Source of the DNA: Hyphomonas neptunium ATCC 15444
GTDB taxonomy: Bacteria > Pseudomonadota > Alphaproteobacteria > Caulobacterales > Hyphomonadaceae
Length of the DNA stretch: 64,000 bases
Direction: 5' to 3'
NCBI RefSeq assembly: GCF_000013025.1
Contig: NC_008358.1
Span: 1,984,001 to 2,048,000 of the forward strand
This document shows, piece after piece, positions 17,153-25,269 of this stretch. A program made the translations under genes and the position numbers. Position 1 is the first letter of the stretch. Every line of letters starts with the position of its first letter. Below the pieces are notes generated by a model. That model did not search any database, was not told the origin of the DNA, and saw nothing but the letters and a program-made list of their open reading frames with translations.

Positions 17153-18322
17153 TCAGGCCCGGCTGTTGGCCACCTCGGCCTCGGCATCTTCGTCCTCGTC
17201 TACCTCATCGGCGGCCCCATCTTCGGCCTCGTCTTGAGCCTCGTAGTCGGCCTCGATTTCCATCTCATCGGCCGGCTCCGGCAGATCGGCGTCCTTGGCC
17301 GCCTCCGCCAACAGCGCCAGCGGCGTCCGCTCGCGCGGCAGCAGGCGCAGCTCTGGCTCCTCCTCCGCTTCTGGCTCCGGCTCCGGCGCTCTGGCCCTCG
17401 CCGGGGGCAGCTCCGCCGGCTCCCGCCAGATCGTCTCCACCTTGTTCTTGCCCACAGTGGTCACTTCGATTGCGGGCTGTATCTGCGACAGGCGGCGCAT
17501 CATGGCGGCAAAGTTCTTGTGGCCAAACCAGGGGCGAAGGCCCGCCTGATAGGTCGGCGAGAATTCCTGGATCACGCTGAGCGCCCGCACGATCCGCGTC
17601 TTGGAAAGCGGCTGGTCGGGCATCCGCTCGCCCACTTCCTTGATGAGGGAGACCGCGCGCATCACTTCGGGCGGCGGCCCGTCCTTGGGCGTTTCGCTCG
17701 TGGCCAGGGCCGAGCGCACGCGCCCCATCAGGGCCGAGCGGCGCTCTTTCTGGAGCGTCAACGGCGCAATCACCGGCGGCGGCGAGCGGAAACGATACCA
17801 TTTGCGCTTGGCGCGCTCATAGTTGAACGCCGCCTTCAGCGCGCCCACATGCATCACGGCGTCGGCATACTGGTTGAACAGGTCATAGGTCGGATCGGTT
17901 TCCTTGCCGCAGGTCACTACCCGCAGCTCCCCTGCCTGCACCCGGTTCACAACGGGGACAAAATCGGAGTCGGTCGTCAGGATCACGACCTCCTCGACAT
18001 CCTCGTTCACCAGCGCAATTTCGATGGCATCCATCGTCAGCACGATGTCAGCCGAGCTCTTGCCCGCACTGATCTTGCGCTTGGCCAGCGCGCGGCAGTT
18101 GAAGGCGGAGAACCCTGCCCGCTCAAACTCCGGGCGGTATTTGTCGAATTGGAGATTCCAGTAGACGCGCTTGTCGATGAACCGGCGGCGGCGGTTCTTT
18201 ACGGAGAACGCACCATCCTCCAGCCAGAGCAGCCAATTGGACAGCCCGCTGACAACCTCTTCACTGGTCGCGCCATAGATGTTGTCGAAATCGACGAGCA
18301 GGACGCTTTTAACGCGCGACAC
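17153..18322 (-). CDS. NYN (PIN-like) domain protein with LOTUS-like C-terminal region
   Basis: 389 aa. Residues 1-165 are a NYN/LabA-DUF88 nuclease-type domain: acidic residues D11 and D13-N14 (LLVDFDNIYG), D92 and D98 (SADIVLTMDAIE) and D118/D120 (TTDSDFVP) form the expected metal site. Residues about 215-300 (from PPPEVMRAVSLIKEVG to the end of VETIW) look like an OST-HTH/LOTUS fold, an RNA-binding module often paired with NYN. The C-terminus is very acidic low complexity. This suggests an RNA-processing or RNA-degrading enzyme; target unknown. It interrupts the usual tatC-serS neighbourhood. Confidence 0.75.
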   Translation of the reverse strand: MSRVKSVLLVDFDNIYGATSEEVVSGLSNWLLWLEDGAFSVKNRRRRFIDKRVYWNLQFDKYRPEFERAGFSAFNCRALAKRKISAGKSSADIVLTMDAIEIALVNEDVEEVVILTTDSDFVPVVNRVQAGELRVVTCGKETDPTYDLFNQYADAVMHVGALKAAFNYERAKRKWYRFRSPPPVIAPLTLQKERRSALMGRVRSALATSETPKDGPPPEVMRAVSLIKEVGERMPDQPLSKTRIVRALSVIQEFSPTYQAGLRPWFGHKNFAAMMRRLSQIQPAIEVTTVGKNKVETIWREPAELPPARARAPEPEPEAEEEPELRLLPRERTPLALLAEAAKDADLPEPADEMEIEADYEAQDEAEDGAADEVDEDEDAEAEVANSRA

Positions 18323-18419
18323 TAAGAGGCTCCTCGTTTCTCGGGAGACGTTGGGTTTCTATCCGTCGCCTAAGTTCAACACCTCACCGCAAAAGGCAAC
18401 GCCGCGGCTGCAGGGAAAA

Positions 18420-19247
18420 TCACTCTGCGGCCGTAGCGGCCTCTTCCTTCTCGGCTTTCTTCTCGATCAGGCGCACGCAAAAGATCGAAATCTCGTAGAG
18501 ACAGTAGACCGGCACCGCGAGAAGAAGCTGTGAAATTGCATCCGGCGGCGTGAACACCGCAGCAAAAGCCAGGATGCCAACGATGGCATATTTGCGCCCC
18601 TTGCCCAGGCCTTCGGACGTCACGATCCCGATCTTGGCCAGCAATGTGAGGATCACCGGCAGCTGGAACGAAATGCCAAAGGCCAGCATCAGCGACATCA
18701 CCAGCGCCAGGTAATCGCTCACCCGCGGCATCATCTTGATCGTCGTCTGCGCCGCGTCGACCTGCTCCATCGAAATGGTGAAGCGCGCCAGCATCGGCAG
18801 CATTATGAAATAGACGAACGCCGCTCCCAGTGAGAACAACAGAGGCGCGAACACCAGGTAGGGCCAGAACGCGCCCCGCTCGTTTTTATAGAGCCCCGGC
18901 GCGACGAAGGCATAGACCTGCCAGGCAATAACGGGGAATGCGAGGAAGACGCCCGCAAACAGCGCAAGCTTCAGCTTGGCGAAGAAAAATTCCATCGGCG
19001 CGGTGAAGATGAATTCCAGCTTCGAGCCACGTACATCTTCCGCCATCGAGGCAAAGGGCGCGACCAGCAGGTTGTAAATCTGATCGGCGAAGAAGAACGC
19101 AAAGATGGTCGCCGTGCCCAGCGCCAGCAGAATCTTGATCAGCCGCCCGCGCAGCTCGATCAGATGGGTCAGCAACGGCGCGCGGCTCGACTCCACCTCA
19201 TCATCCAGAATTTCTGGCTGCTCATCTTTTGGCGGCAACTGGTTCAT
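18420..19247 (-). CDS. tatC: Sec-independent translocase TatC
   Basis: 275 aa, six membrane helices. The N-terminal cytoplasmic part has LLTHLIELRGRLIK, and conserved EFIFTAPMEFFFAKLKLALFAG and FALSLGAAFVYF-like segments follow. TatC binds twin-arginine signal peptides with TatB. Start overlaps the tatB end by 4 nt. The C-terminal tail is Lys/Glu rich. At least one candidate Tat substrate is in this window (the FAD oxidase at 23981-25114). Confidence 0.96.
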   Translation of the reverse strand: MNQLPPKDEQPEILDDEVESSRAPLLTHLIELRGRLIKILLALGTATIFAFFFADQIYNLLVAPFASMAEDVRGSKLEFIFTAPMEFFFAKLKLALFAGVFLAFPVIAWQVYAFVAPGLYKNERGAFWPYLVFAPLLFSLGAAFVYFIMLPMLARFTISMEQVDAAQTTIKMMPRVSDYLALVMSLMLAFGISFQLPVILTLLAKIGIVTSEGLGKGRKYAIVGILAFAAVFTPPDAISQLLLAVPVYCLYEISIFCVRLIEKKAEKEEAATAAE

Positions 19248-19666
19248 GTCCGGTCGCCCTTTGCCGGATCAGCTTCCGGCGGCGCATTCTGGCTGTCAGC
19301 ATGCGGGGCAGCCTCAGGGGGCAGCTCCGCCGGAGGGGCTGGCGGAGTAGCTGGCGGCGGGGGCGAAACAGGATGCTCCCGCATCACCGCCGAATTCACA
19401 TCCGCCTCATAGGCCGCCAGATCATCCTGCGCCGACTTGAAGGTGTTGGACTGGCGCAGGTCCTGAATTTCCTTCTTCAGCTCGTCCAGCTCGCTCTGGC
19501 GCGCGATGTCGTCGAACGCCGCCTGAAACTCGCGCGCCATACGGCGGCCTTTGCCCATAAGCTGGCCCAGCGTGCGCATCATCATCGGCAGATCCTTGGG
19601 ACCAATGATGATGAGGGCCGCAAGACCAATCAGCAATAATTCGGAAAACCCGATGCCGGGCAGCAT
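19244..19666 (-). CDS. tatB: Sec-independent translocase TatB
   Basis: 140 aa. Single N-terminal helix with the TatB pattern GFSELLLIGLAALIIIGPKDLP, then an amphipathic helix (MMMRTLGQLMGKGRRMAREF) and a Pro/Ala-rich tail. TatB forms the receptor with TatC. Located between tatA and tatC and overlapping tatC. Confidence 0.94.
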   Translation of the reverse strand: MLPGIGFSELLLIGLAALIIIGPKDLPMMMRTLGQLMGKGRRMAREFQAAFDDIARQSELDELKKEIQDLRQSNTFKSAQDDLAAYEADVNSAVMREHPVSPPPPATPPAPPAELPPEAAPHADSQNAPPEADPAKGDRT

Positions 19667-19691
19667 GGCTATGCGCCCTCCGCGTCAGTCA

Positions 19692-19904
19692 TCAGGACGA
19701 AGTCTTCGACTCGTCCTTCTTGGGCGTGATGTCCATGAGGTCTTCTTTGGCCACCGGCTTGGTTTCCTCATCCTTGAGGCCCTTGCGGAAAGCACCGATA
19801 CCCTTGGCCATGTCGCCCATGATCGAGGAAATGCGCCCGCGCCCGCCAAACAACAGCAGGGCAACGACCACCACGATCAGCAATTGAATCCAGCTTGGCG
19901 CCAT
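19692..19904 (-). CDS. tatA: Sec-independent translocase TatA
   Basis: 70 aa. N-terminal helix [16 protein letters not shown] followed by the [24 protein letters not shown] amphipathic region (only partly quoted types: FGxGRI and a Phe-Arg-Lys-Gly end), then a charged tail. TatA oligomers form the conducting pore. The usual FGxGKLP is here FGGRGRIS, a common alphaproteobacterial variant. First gene of tatABC; divergent from xthA, with 83 bp between the starts. Confidence 0.93.
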   Translation of the reverse strand: MAPSWIQLLIVVVVALLLFGGRGRISSIMGDMAKGIGAFRKGLKDEETKPVAKEDLMDITPKKDESKTSS

Positions 19905-19987
19905 GAACGCGACTCCTCAGGTTTGGGTGAATATAGAGCCCGACTGCTGCTGGAACAATGGGACGAAGCTGCTTAAGAGGTTACCGC

Positions 19988-20764
19988 ATGCGTATAGCGA
20001 CCTGGAATGTCAATTCGATGAAGGCCCGCCTGCAGACTGTTCTGCAGGTGCTGACCGATATTAATGCAGATGTTGTCTGCCTGCAGGAACTGAAGTGCGA
20101 GACAGACGCCTTTCCCTATCTCGAAATAGAGGAGCTGGGCTGGAACTGCGCGGTTCACGGCCAGAAAAGCTATAACGGCGTCGCCCTGCTCTCGAAATTC
20201 CCCTTGCAGGATGTCACGCGGGAGATGTCCACCCTGAAGGACGATCAGGCCCGCTACATCGAGGCCACCGTGCTGACCGACAAGCCGGTCCGCGTCGGCG
20301 GTCTCTATCTGCCCAACGGCAACCCGGCGCCCGGCCCGAAATATGACTACAAGCTCGAATGGGTCGCCGCGCTGGAAGACCACGCCCGCAGTCTGCTCAA
20401 GGCCGAGGAGCCTTTCGTACTTTGCGGCGATTACAACGCCATCCCTGCGCCGGAAGATTGCTGGGACGATACGGTCTGGAACACCGACGCCCTCGGCCTG
20501 CCCGAAACACGCGCCGCCTGGCGCCAGCTCAAGCATCTCGGCCTCACCGATGCCTTCGAGGTCTGTGATGGGCGCGCCCATCAATACACGTTCTGGGATT
20601 ATCAGGGCGGCGCCTTCCAGAAAGATCATGGCATCCGCATCGACCATATCCTCGCCTGCCCCCGCATGACCGACCGGCTCACCGCCATCGAAATCTACCG
20701 CAAGGCCCGCGCGATGGACAAACCTTCCGACCATGTGCCGATGATCGCGATATTTGAGGACTGA
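19988..20764 (+). CDS. xthA: Exodeoxyribonuclease III
   Basis: 258 aa from ATG at 19988 (MRIATWNVNSMKAR). Endonuclease/exonuclease/phosphatase fold: Asn7, metal Glu in CLQELKCETD, catalytic GDYNAIPAPED and SDHVPMIAIF at the end. Acts at AP sites and as 3'-5' exonuclease in base excision repair. It stands divergent to tatABC, with a DUF486 gene 25 bp downstream that may be co-transcribed. Confidence 0.95.
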   Translation: MRIATWNVNSMKARLQTVLQVLTDINADVVCLQELKCETDAFPYLEIEELGWNCAVHGQKSYNGVALLSKFPLQDVTREMSTLKDDQARYIEATVLTDKPVRVGGLYLPNGNPAPGPKYDYKLEWVAALEDHARSLLKAEEPFVLCGDYNAIPAPEDCWDDTVWNTDALGLPETRAAWRQLKHLGLTDAFEVCDGRAHQYTFWDYQGGAFQKDHGIRIDHILACPRMTDRLTAIEIYRKARAMDKPSDHVPMIAIFED

Positions 20765-20789
20765 CCCCGTTTAGCTTCCGGAGCCCCGC

Positions 20790-21131
20790 ATGCCCCCGCA
20801 TGTTTTGCCAATTGTCCTTCTGTCGATCTCCAACCTCTTCATGACCATGGCCTGGTATGGTCATCTCAAGTTCAAAGCCGCACCGCTGGTGCTGGTCATT
20901 CTGGCCAGTTGGGGCATCGCCCTCATCGAATACATCTTCGCCGTGCCCGCCAACCGCTGGGGCAATTCGGTCTATTCAGCTGCAGAGCTGAAGACGATTC
21001 AGGAGGTCATCACCCTGATCGTGTTTGCCGGATTTTCGGTGTGGGTCCTGAAGGAACCGCTCGGCTGGAACCACGCAGTCGGGTTCGGCCTGATTGCGCT
21101 GGGCGCCTGGTTCATCTTTCAGGGAAAGTAA
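20790..21131 (+). CDS. DUF486 / DMT-family small membrane protein
   Basis: 113 aa, four predicted membrane helices. Sequence matches the DUF486 pattern: LLSISNLFMTMAWYGHLKFK, then SWGIALIEYIFAVPANRWG, then LKTIQEVITLIVFAGFSVWVLKEPLGWNH. Members resemble half-size drug/metabolite transporters; no substrate is known. Possibly transcribed with xthA. Confidence 0.85.
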   Translation: MPPHVLPIVLLSISNLFMTMAWYGHLKFKAAPLVLVILASWGIALIEYIFAVPANRWGNSVYSAAELKTIQEVITLIVFAGFSVWVLKEPLGWNHAVGFGLIALGAWFIFQGK

Positions 21132-21173
21132 GATCAGGCGGCAGCACAGAGCGCGCCGCCGCCTGAGGAAACA

Positions 21174-21326
21174 TTACTCGGTGATGTCTTCTTTGACTTC
21201 GACAGCGGTGTCTTCGACAGCCTGGCCACCGGCCTTAACATCTTTGCCAACGCCTTCAATCGTGTTGCAGGCGGCAAGCGCCGGCAGGACGGCAACTGCG
21301 AGCAGAGCAGCAACTACTTTTTTCAT
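21174..21326 (-). CDS. Entericidin EcnA/B-type small lipoprotein
   Basis: 50 aa, read directly from the minus strand (ATG at 21326, TAA at 21174-21176). Signal peptide MKKVVAALLAVAVLPALAAC with lipid Cys20, then NTIEGVGKDVKAGGQAVED and an acidic end, the entericidin pattern. In enterobacteria the EcnA/EcnB pair acts as antidote/toxin; in alphaproteobacteria usually a single copy is found and its role is unclear. A purine-rich AGATTCTC-type leader precedes the ATG on the coding strand. It is monocistronic between DUF486 and purQ. Confidence 0.85.
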   Translation of the reverse strand: MKKVVAALLAVAVLPALAACNTIEGVGKDVKAGGQAVEDTAVEVKEDITE

Positions 21327-21488
21327 GGTGAGAATCTCCCGTTTGTGGTGGGTTGAAGATGGCGTGCCGCTCTATTTTCGGCAAGCCATATACTTTACGA
21401 ACAACGGGTTATGTGGCTGAAAAGCCTCACTGTGCTGCGCCCGTCATTCCCGTTTCCAAACCGCCCGACTCTTTGCTAAAGAGCGCCC

Positions 21489-22157
21489 ATGAAATCTGCT
21501 GTTATCGTCTTTCCAGGCTCCAACTGTGATCGTGACGCGCATGACGCGTTGAAGAAGCTGACCGGCAATGCGCCCGCGATGGTCTGGCACAAGGATGGGG
21601 AAATCCCTGCCGGAACAGACCTGGTGATGGTGCCCGGCGGCTTTTCCTACGGCGATTACCTGCGCTGCGGCGCCATGGCGGGCAATTCGCCCATCATCGC
21701 TCAGCTGAAAGCCCATGCCGAACGCGGCGGCTATATCCTCGGCGTCTGCAACGGCTTCCAGATCCTCACCGAGACCGGCCTGCTGCCCGGCGCGCTGGTG
21801 CGTAACGCCTCGCTCCATTTCGTCTGCCGCCCGCAGAAACTGAAGGTCGAGAGCAGCAACACCGCCTTCACCAGCGCCTATACCGGCGGCAGCGAAGTGG
21901 TCATCCCGATCGCCCATGCCGAAGGCAACTTCTTTGCCGACGACACCATGCTTGATCGTCTCGAAGGCGAAGGCCGCGTGGCCTTCCGCTATGCCAGCGG
22001 CGAAAACCCCAACGGCGCTGCTCGCGACATTGCCGGCATCCTCTCGGAAAACGGCCGCGTCCTCGGCATGATGCCCCACCCGGAACGCGCTATCGGCAAC
22101 CATGAAGGCGGCAGCGACGGCGCGGCACTCTTCAAAAGCCTGATGGCGGCGGCATGA
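21489..22157 (+). CDS. purQ: Phosphoribosylformylglycinamidine synthase, glutaminase subunit PurQ
   Basis: 222 aa class I amidotransferase. Begins with [15 protein letters not shown]; nucleophile Cys in [21 protein letters not shown]; catalytic His/Glu in [18 protein letters not shown]. It feeds ammonia from glutamine to PurL for FGAM formation in purine synthesis. The small partner PurS is not found in this window. The stop overlaps the start of the following adenine-deaminase-type gene, an unusual neighbour. Confidence 0.96.
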   Translation: MKSAVIVFPGSNCDRDAHDALKKLTGNAPAMVWHKDGEIPAGTDLVMVPGGFSYGDYLRCGAMAGNSPIIAQLKAHAERGGYILGVCNGFQILTETGLLPGALVRNASLHFVCRPQKLKVESSNTAFTSAYTGGSEVVIPIAHAEGNFFADDTMLDRLEGEGRVAFRYASGENPNGAARDIAGILSENGRVLGMMPHPERAIGNHEGGSDGAALFKSLMAAA

Positions 22158-23167
22158 AAGCGCCCGGCAGCCAGACGGACCTGATCCGCCGCCTGCCCAA
22201 GGCCGAACTTCACCTGCACATCGAAGGCAGCTTCGAACCAGAACAGATGATGGCGCTGGCAGAGCGCAACAAGATCGTCCTGCCTTTCAAGACGCTGGAA
22301 GACGCAAAAGCGGCTTACGCTTTCTCCAACCTCCAGGAATTTCTCGACCTCTACTATCAGGGCATGCAGGTGCTGCGCACCGAGGAAGACTTCTTCGACC
22401 TGACCTGGGCGTATCTCCAGCGGGCCAAGGCCGACAATGTCCGCCATGTGGAGATGTTCTACGATCCCCAGGCCCATACCGAGCGGGGCGTGCCCTTCGG
22501 CGTGGTCACGGACGGCATCCTCGCCGCCATCAAGAAGGGTGAGCAGGAACTCGGCATCACTTCCTACCTCATCATGAGTTTCCTGCGCCATCTTTCGGAA
22601 GAGGACGGCTTTGACCTGCTGGTCGAGTCCGAGCCTTGGCATGACAAGTTTATCGGCGTCGGCCTCGACTCCTCAGAAATGGGCCACCCGCCCCTGAAGT
22701 TCGAGCGGCTCTATCAGCGCTGCCGCGAAATCGGCTTCAAGCTGAGCATGCATGCCGGCGAAGAAGGCCCGCCGTCCTACGTTCGCGAAGCCCTGCTCGA
22801 CATCGGCGTCGACCGGATCGACCACGGCAACCGCTGTATGGAAGACCCCGAACTCGTCAGTATCCTCCGCGAAATGCAGGTGCCGCTGACCAACTGCCCG
22901 CTGTCGAACCTGTCGCTCTGCGTCATTGATGATCTGAAAAAAAGCCCCGTCAAAGCGCAGCTCGAACAAGGTCTCTTGGTCACAGTCAATTCTGACGACC
23001 CGGCCTATTTCGGCGGCTATATCGGCCGCAATTACGAGCAAACCGCAGCGGCGCTTGATCTGTCAGACAGTCAGCTTATCCAGCTCGCCCGTAATAGCTT
23101 CACAGCCAGTTTTCTTCTCGATGCAGACAAACAGCGTCACCTGGCTGAAGTAGACGCGGCCGCCTGA
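22154..23167 (+). CDS. Adenosine/adenine deaminase family, adenine-deaminase type
   Basis: 337 aa TIM-barrel amidohydrolase. Metal His20/His22 in ELHLHIEGS, base region [13 protein letters not shown], and [10 protein letters not shown] with the metal Asp. The segment [16 protein letters not shown], instead of the nucleoside-type AGDE motif, is typical of the Aah1-like adenine deaminases that turn adenine into hypoxanthine. So adenine is the preferred predicted substrate, adenosine the alternative. Overlap of 4 nt with purQ suggests coupled synthesis of de novo and salvage purine enzymes. Confidence 0.8.
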   Translation: MKAPGSQTDLIRRLPKAELHLHIEGSFEPEQMMALAERNKIVLPFKTLEDAKAAYAFSNLQEFLDLYYQGMQVLRTEEDFFDLTWAYLQRAKADNVRHVEMFYDPQAHTERGVPFGVVTDGILAAIKKGEQELGITSYLIMSFLRHLSEEDGFDLLVESEPWHDKFIGVGLDSSEMGHPPLKFERLYQRCREIGFKLSMHAGEEGPPSYVREALLDIGVDRIDHGNRCMEDPELVSILREMQVPLTNCPLSNLSLCVIDDLKKSPVKAQLEQGLLVTVNSDDPAYFGGYIGRNYEQTAAALDLSDSQLIQLARNSFTASFLLDADKQRHLAEVDAAA

Positions 23168-23187
23168 AATACAGACGGCCGCTTTCT
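23156..23187 (+). terminator. Intrinsic terminator overlapping the end of the adenine-deaminase gene
   Basis: GCGGCCG (23156-23162) pairs with CGGCCGC (23176-23182), followed by TTTCTT. The left arm includes the last codons of the gene. Confidence 0.6.
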
Positions 23188-23194
23188 TACTGCG

Positions 23195-23866
23195 TCAGCT
23201 ATTGGTTTCGGCCTCTTCAGCCGCGTCTTCTGAATCGGCCTCAGCCTCTTCATCCGGGGCTTCAGCCTGCGCGGCTTCGAGATTCGCCATATGGTCAGGC
23301 TGGCAATCGCGGATCAGACTTTTCAGCATCGGGTCGGTGTCGAAAATGATACCGCGTGAGCCCGAAACAATCCGCATCTCACCCGCGCCGGAGGCCAGAA
23401 CATAGGTCGGCTGGCTGACGGTTTCCGTCATCCCTGCGGCGGTATCAGGCGCCACATCCGGCCCGGCGGGCACCCGCGCGTTGCCTGCCGAGGTGAAAAT
23501 GTCGATCGCACCGACCGTGTCGTCACTCGACGCCGCCTTGATCTGAACAATGCGATCACCGAATTCAGTATCGGCGATCATGCAGGTTGCGGAGAACAGG
23601 GTTTCGCCCTCGTTGGAGGTGTATGTAACCGTCTCACGTCCGCCTTCAGTGCTGCGCGTCCACGATCCTGCCGCTTCAGTCGTTTGCACTTGCGGGGGCG
23701 GCGGCGCCTTTTCAGCTTCAGCATCCGGCTCCGCTCCGGCCTCTGCTTCAGTCGCGGCATCAGGCTGCTCAGCCGGTGCCGGATCGGCAGGCTGCGTTTC
23801 CTGTTGCGCATAGGCCGCGCCGGCAATCAGCACGGCAGGGATAAGGGCGATCAATGGGGTTCTCAT
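23195..23866 (-). CDS. Exported protein of unknown function
   Basis: 223 aa. Signal peptide MRTPLIALIPAVLIAGAAYA, then a Pro/Ala/Glu-rich linker to about residue 60, a globular beta-rich central part (SWTRSTEGGRETVTYTSNEG ... CMIADTEFG ... RDCQP with two Cys that could form a disulfide) and an acidic Ala/Glu tail. Likely periplasmic. I do not recognise the central domain. It is convergent with the adenine-deaminase gene and upstream of the FAD oxidase on the same strand, but 114 bp separate them and no shared function is evident. Confidence 0.6.
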   Translation of the reverse strand: MRTPLIALIPAVLIAGAAYAQQETQPADPAPAEQPDAATEAEAGAEPDAEAEKAPPPPQVQTTEAAGSWTRSTEGGRETVTYTSNEGETLFSATCMIADTEFGDRIVQIKAASSDDTVGAIDIFTSAGNARVPAGPDVAPDTAAGMTETVSQPTYVLASGAGEMRIVSGSRGIIFDTDPMLKSLIRDCQPDHMANLEAAQAEAPDEEAEADSEDAAEEAETNS

Positions 23867-23980
23867 GACATTGCTCCTGTGATGCGTGGCTTCCCATTGC
23901 CGAACGCATCAAGGGACCTCAGGTTTCGCCCGCCGCAAAATCACCCCGAAAACGCCATGTTTCCCCAGCCGCGCTGACGA

Positions 23981-25114
23981 TCAGCCTGCAAATGTCACGA
24001 AGCTCGCCCGTTCCGCCAGCGCCGCGTGCCCGTCCACCATCCGGGTGAGTTCCGCCTCGCTTATGTCCATCGACGCGTCACCCCGCCCATGGCTCCCTCC
24101 GAGGACCAATCCTGTTTTGCGGGGAAACATGTAAAGCACGCCGCCCTGCCCTGAAGCAGTGTAGGAATAATCGACCTCCGGCTGCGGCAGCAGATGGCTC
24201 AGCTGCCCCCGGATGGGCATCAGGGTTTCATCCCCGAACAGTTTTGCCGCGCCCAGGCCGGTGCAATTGACGATCACAGGCTGTGGCAGGGCGAGAACCT
24301 CCTCAAGGCTCTCAAACCGGCGCGCCACAAATCTGGCGCCCGCCAGCTGGCCATCCTTCATCAGCATGTCGAGATAATAATCCGGATCAATCATCAGCGT
24401 GTTGTATCGCTCCTCATACGCAAAGCCGAAGCGTGTCTCGGTCGTGCGCACATCCAGATCCGGATAGAGATCATCACCCCCCGGCAGTGCCCAGCGCGGC
24501 TCGCGTACGCGCGGAGATACTTCCGAGTGGCGCACCCAGCTCACCCCATATCCCGGCCGGTTCACATAGGGCAGAAACCCCCGATGCGCCTCGCGTGTCA
24601 CCTGCCAGTTGAGGCGCAGGAATTCCTCGCTCGCCACATCGCGGTCAAACAGGCTGGAGGGCAGCCAGAGCGCGCCGGCGATGTTCGAGGTCGTGTTGGG
24701 GTGCATCACATCCGCATAAACCGTCACATCATGGCCCCGCCGCGCGAGGATCAGCGCGCTGGTCAGCCCCATGACACCCCCGCCCAGGATGGCCACATCT
24801 TGCCGGCCCGTCTCTCCGGCCATCACGGCGGCGCGCTGACAGGTGCCCCATGAAAGGGTCACACCGCAGCCGCCATGGCCGTAATTGTGAATGACCGTTT
24901 TGTCCCCGAACCGCTCGGCTTCCAGGCGAAACCCCTGCGGGCGGAAGGGACGAAGGCCAACCACTGTCCGCGTTATCCGGTCGCGCTGGGACAACACCTT
25001 CGGAAAGGTCCGTGCCGCCGGTGGCGGCGCCATGGCAGCAGGCTGGCTGACACAGGCGGTGAGCGCGCTGGCCCCGAGGCCAAGAAGAACAGATCGGCGG
25101 GCAAGCTCAGGCAT
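23981..25114 (-). CDS. Circularly permuted D-amino-acid-oxidase-like FAD oxidoreductase, Tat/lipoprotein signal
   Basis: 377 aa. Starts with RRSVLLGLGASALTAC (twin Arg at 6-7 and a lipobox with Cys21), so probably Tat-exported and lipid-anchored. Residues about 50-98 (VVGLRPFRP, then VIHNYGHGGCGVTLSWG) are the block that normally closes DAO-family proteins at the C-terminus. Only then comes the FAD Rossmann motif VAILGGGVMGLTSA (107-120), which normally is N-terminal, and the protein ends after VLGGSHGRGD, where the missing block would usually follow. The order is thus circularly permuted relative to D-amino-acid oxidase. Substrate is unknown; a D-amino acid or related amine is inferred. Divergent from the TPR-sulfotransferase gene. 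Confidence 0.8.
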   Translation of the reverse strand: MPELARRSVLLGLGASALTACVSQPAAMAPPPAARTFPKVLSQRDRITRTVVGLRPFRPQGFRLEAERFGDKTVIHNYGHGGCGVTLSWGTCQRAAVMAGETGRQDVAILGGGVMGLTSALILARRGHDVTVYADVMHPNTTSNIAGALWLPSSLFDRDVASEEFLRLNWQVTREAHRGFLPYVNRPGYGVSWVRHSEVSPRVREPRWALPGGDDLYPDLDVRTTETRFGFAYEERYNTLMIDPDYYLDMLMKDGQLAGARFVARRFESLEEVLALPQPVIVNCTGLGAAKLFGDETLMPIRGQLSHLLPQPEVDYSYTASGQGGVLYMFPRKTGLVLGGSHGRGDASMDISEAELTRMVDGHAALAERASFVTFAG

Positions 25115-25269
25115 CGGTCAGCACTCCAAATGAAGCTCCTGTCTAGCCGCCCCCGATGCCGCCCGCCAACCTTGGTGTCAGGACTGGCAAGGGTAATTTG
25201 CGCATCTGCCCGAACTCAACGCATTGTGCCCTATGGCGATATTCGCCTTTCGAGGCTAAACGGCACCCT

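Noticed and set aside
17234-18325. Plus-strand frame of 363 codons opposite the NYN gene
   Set aside because: Shadow of the NYN gene.
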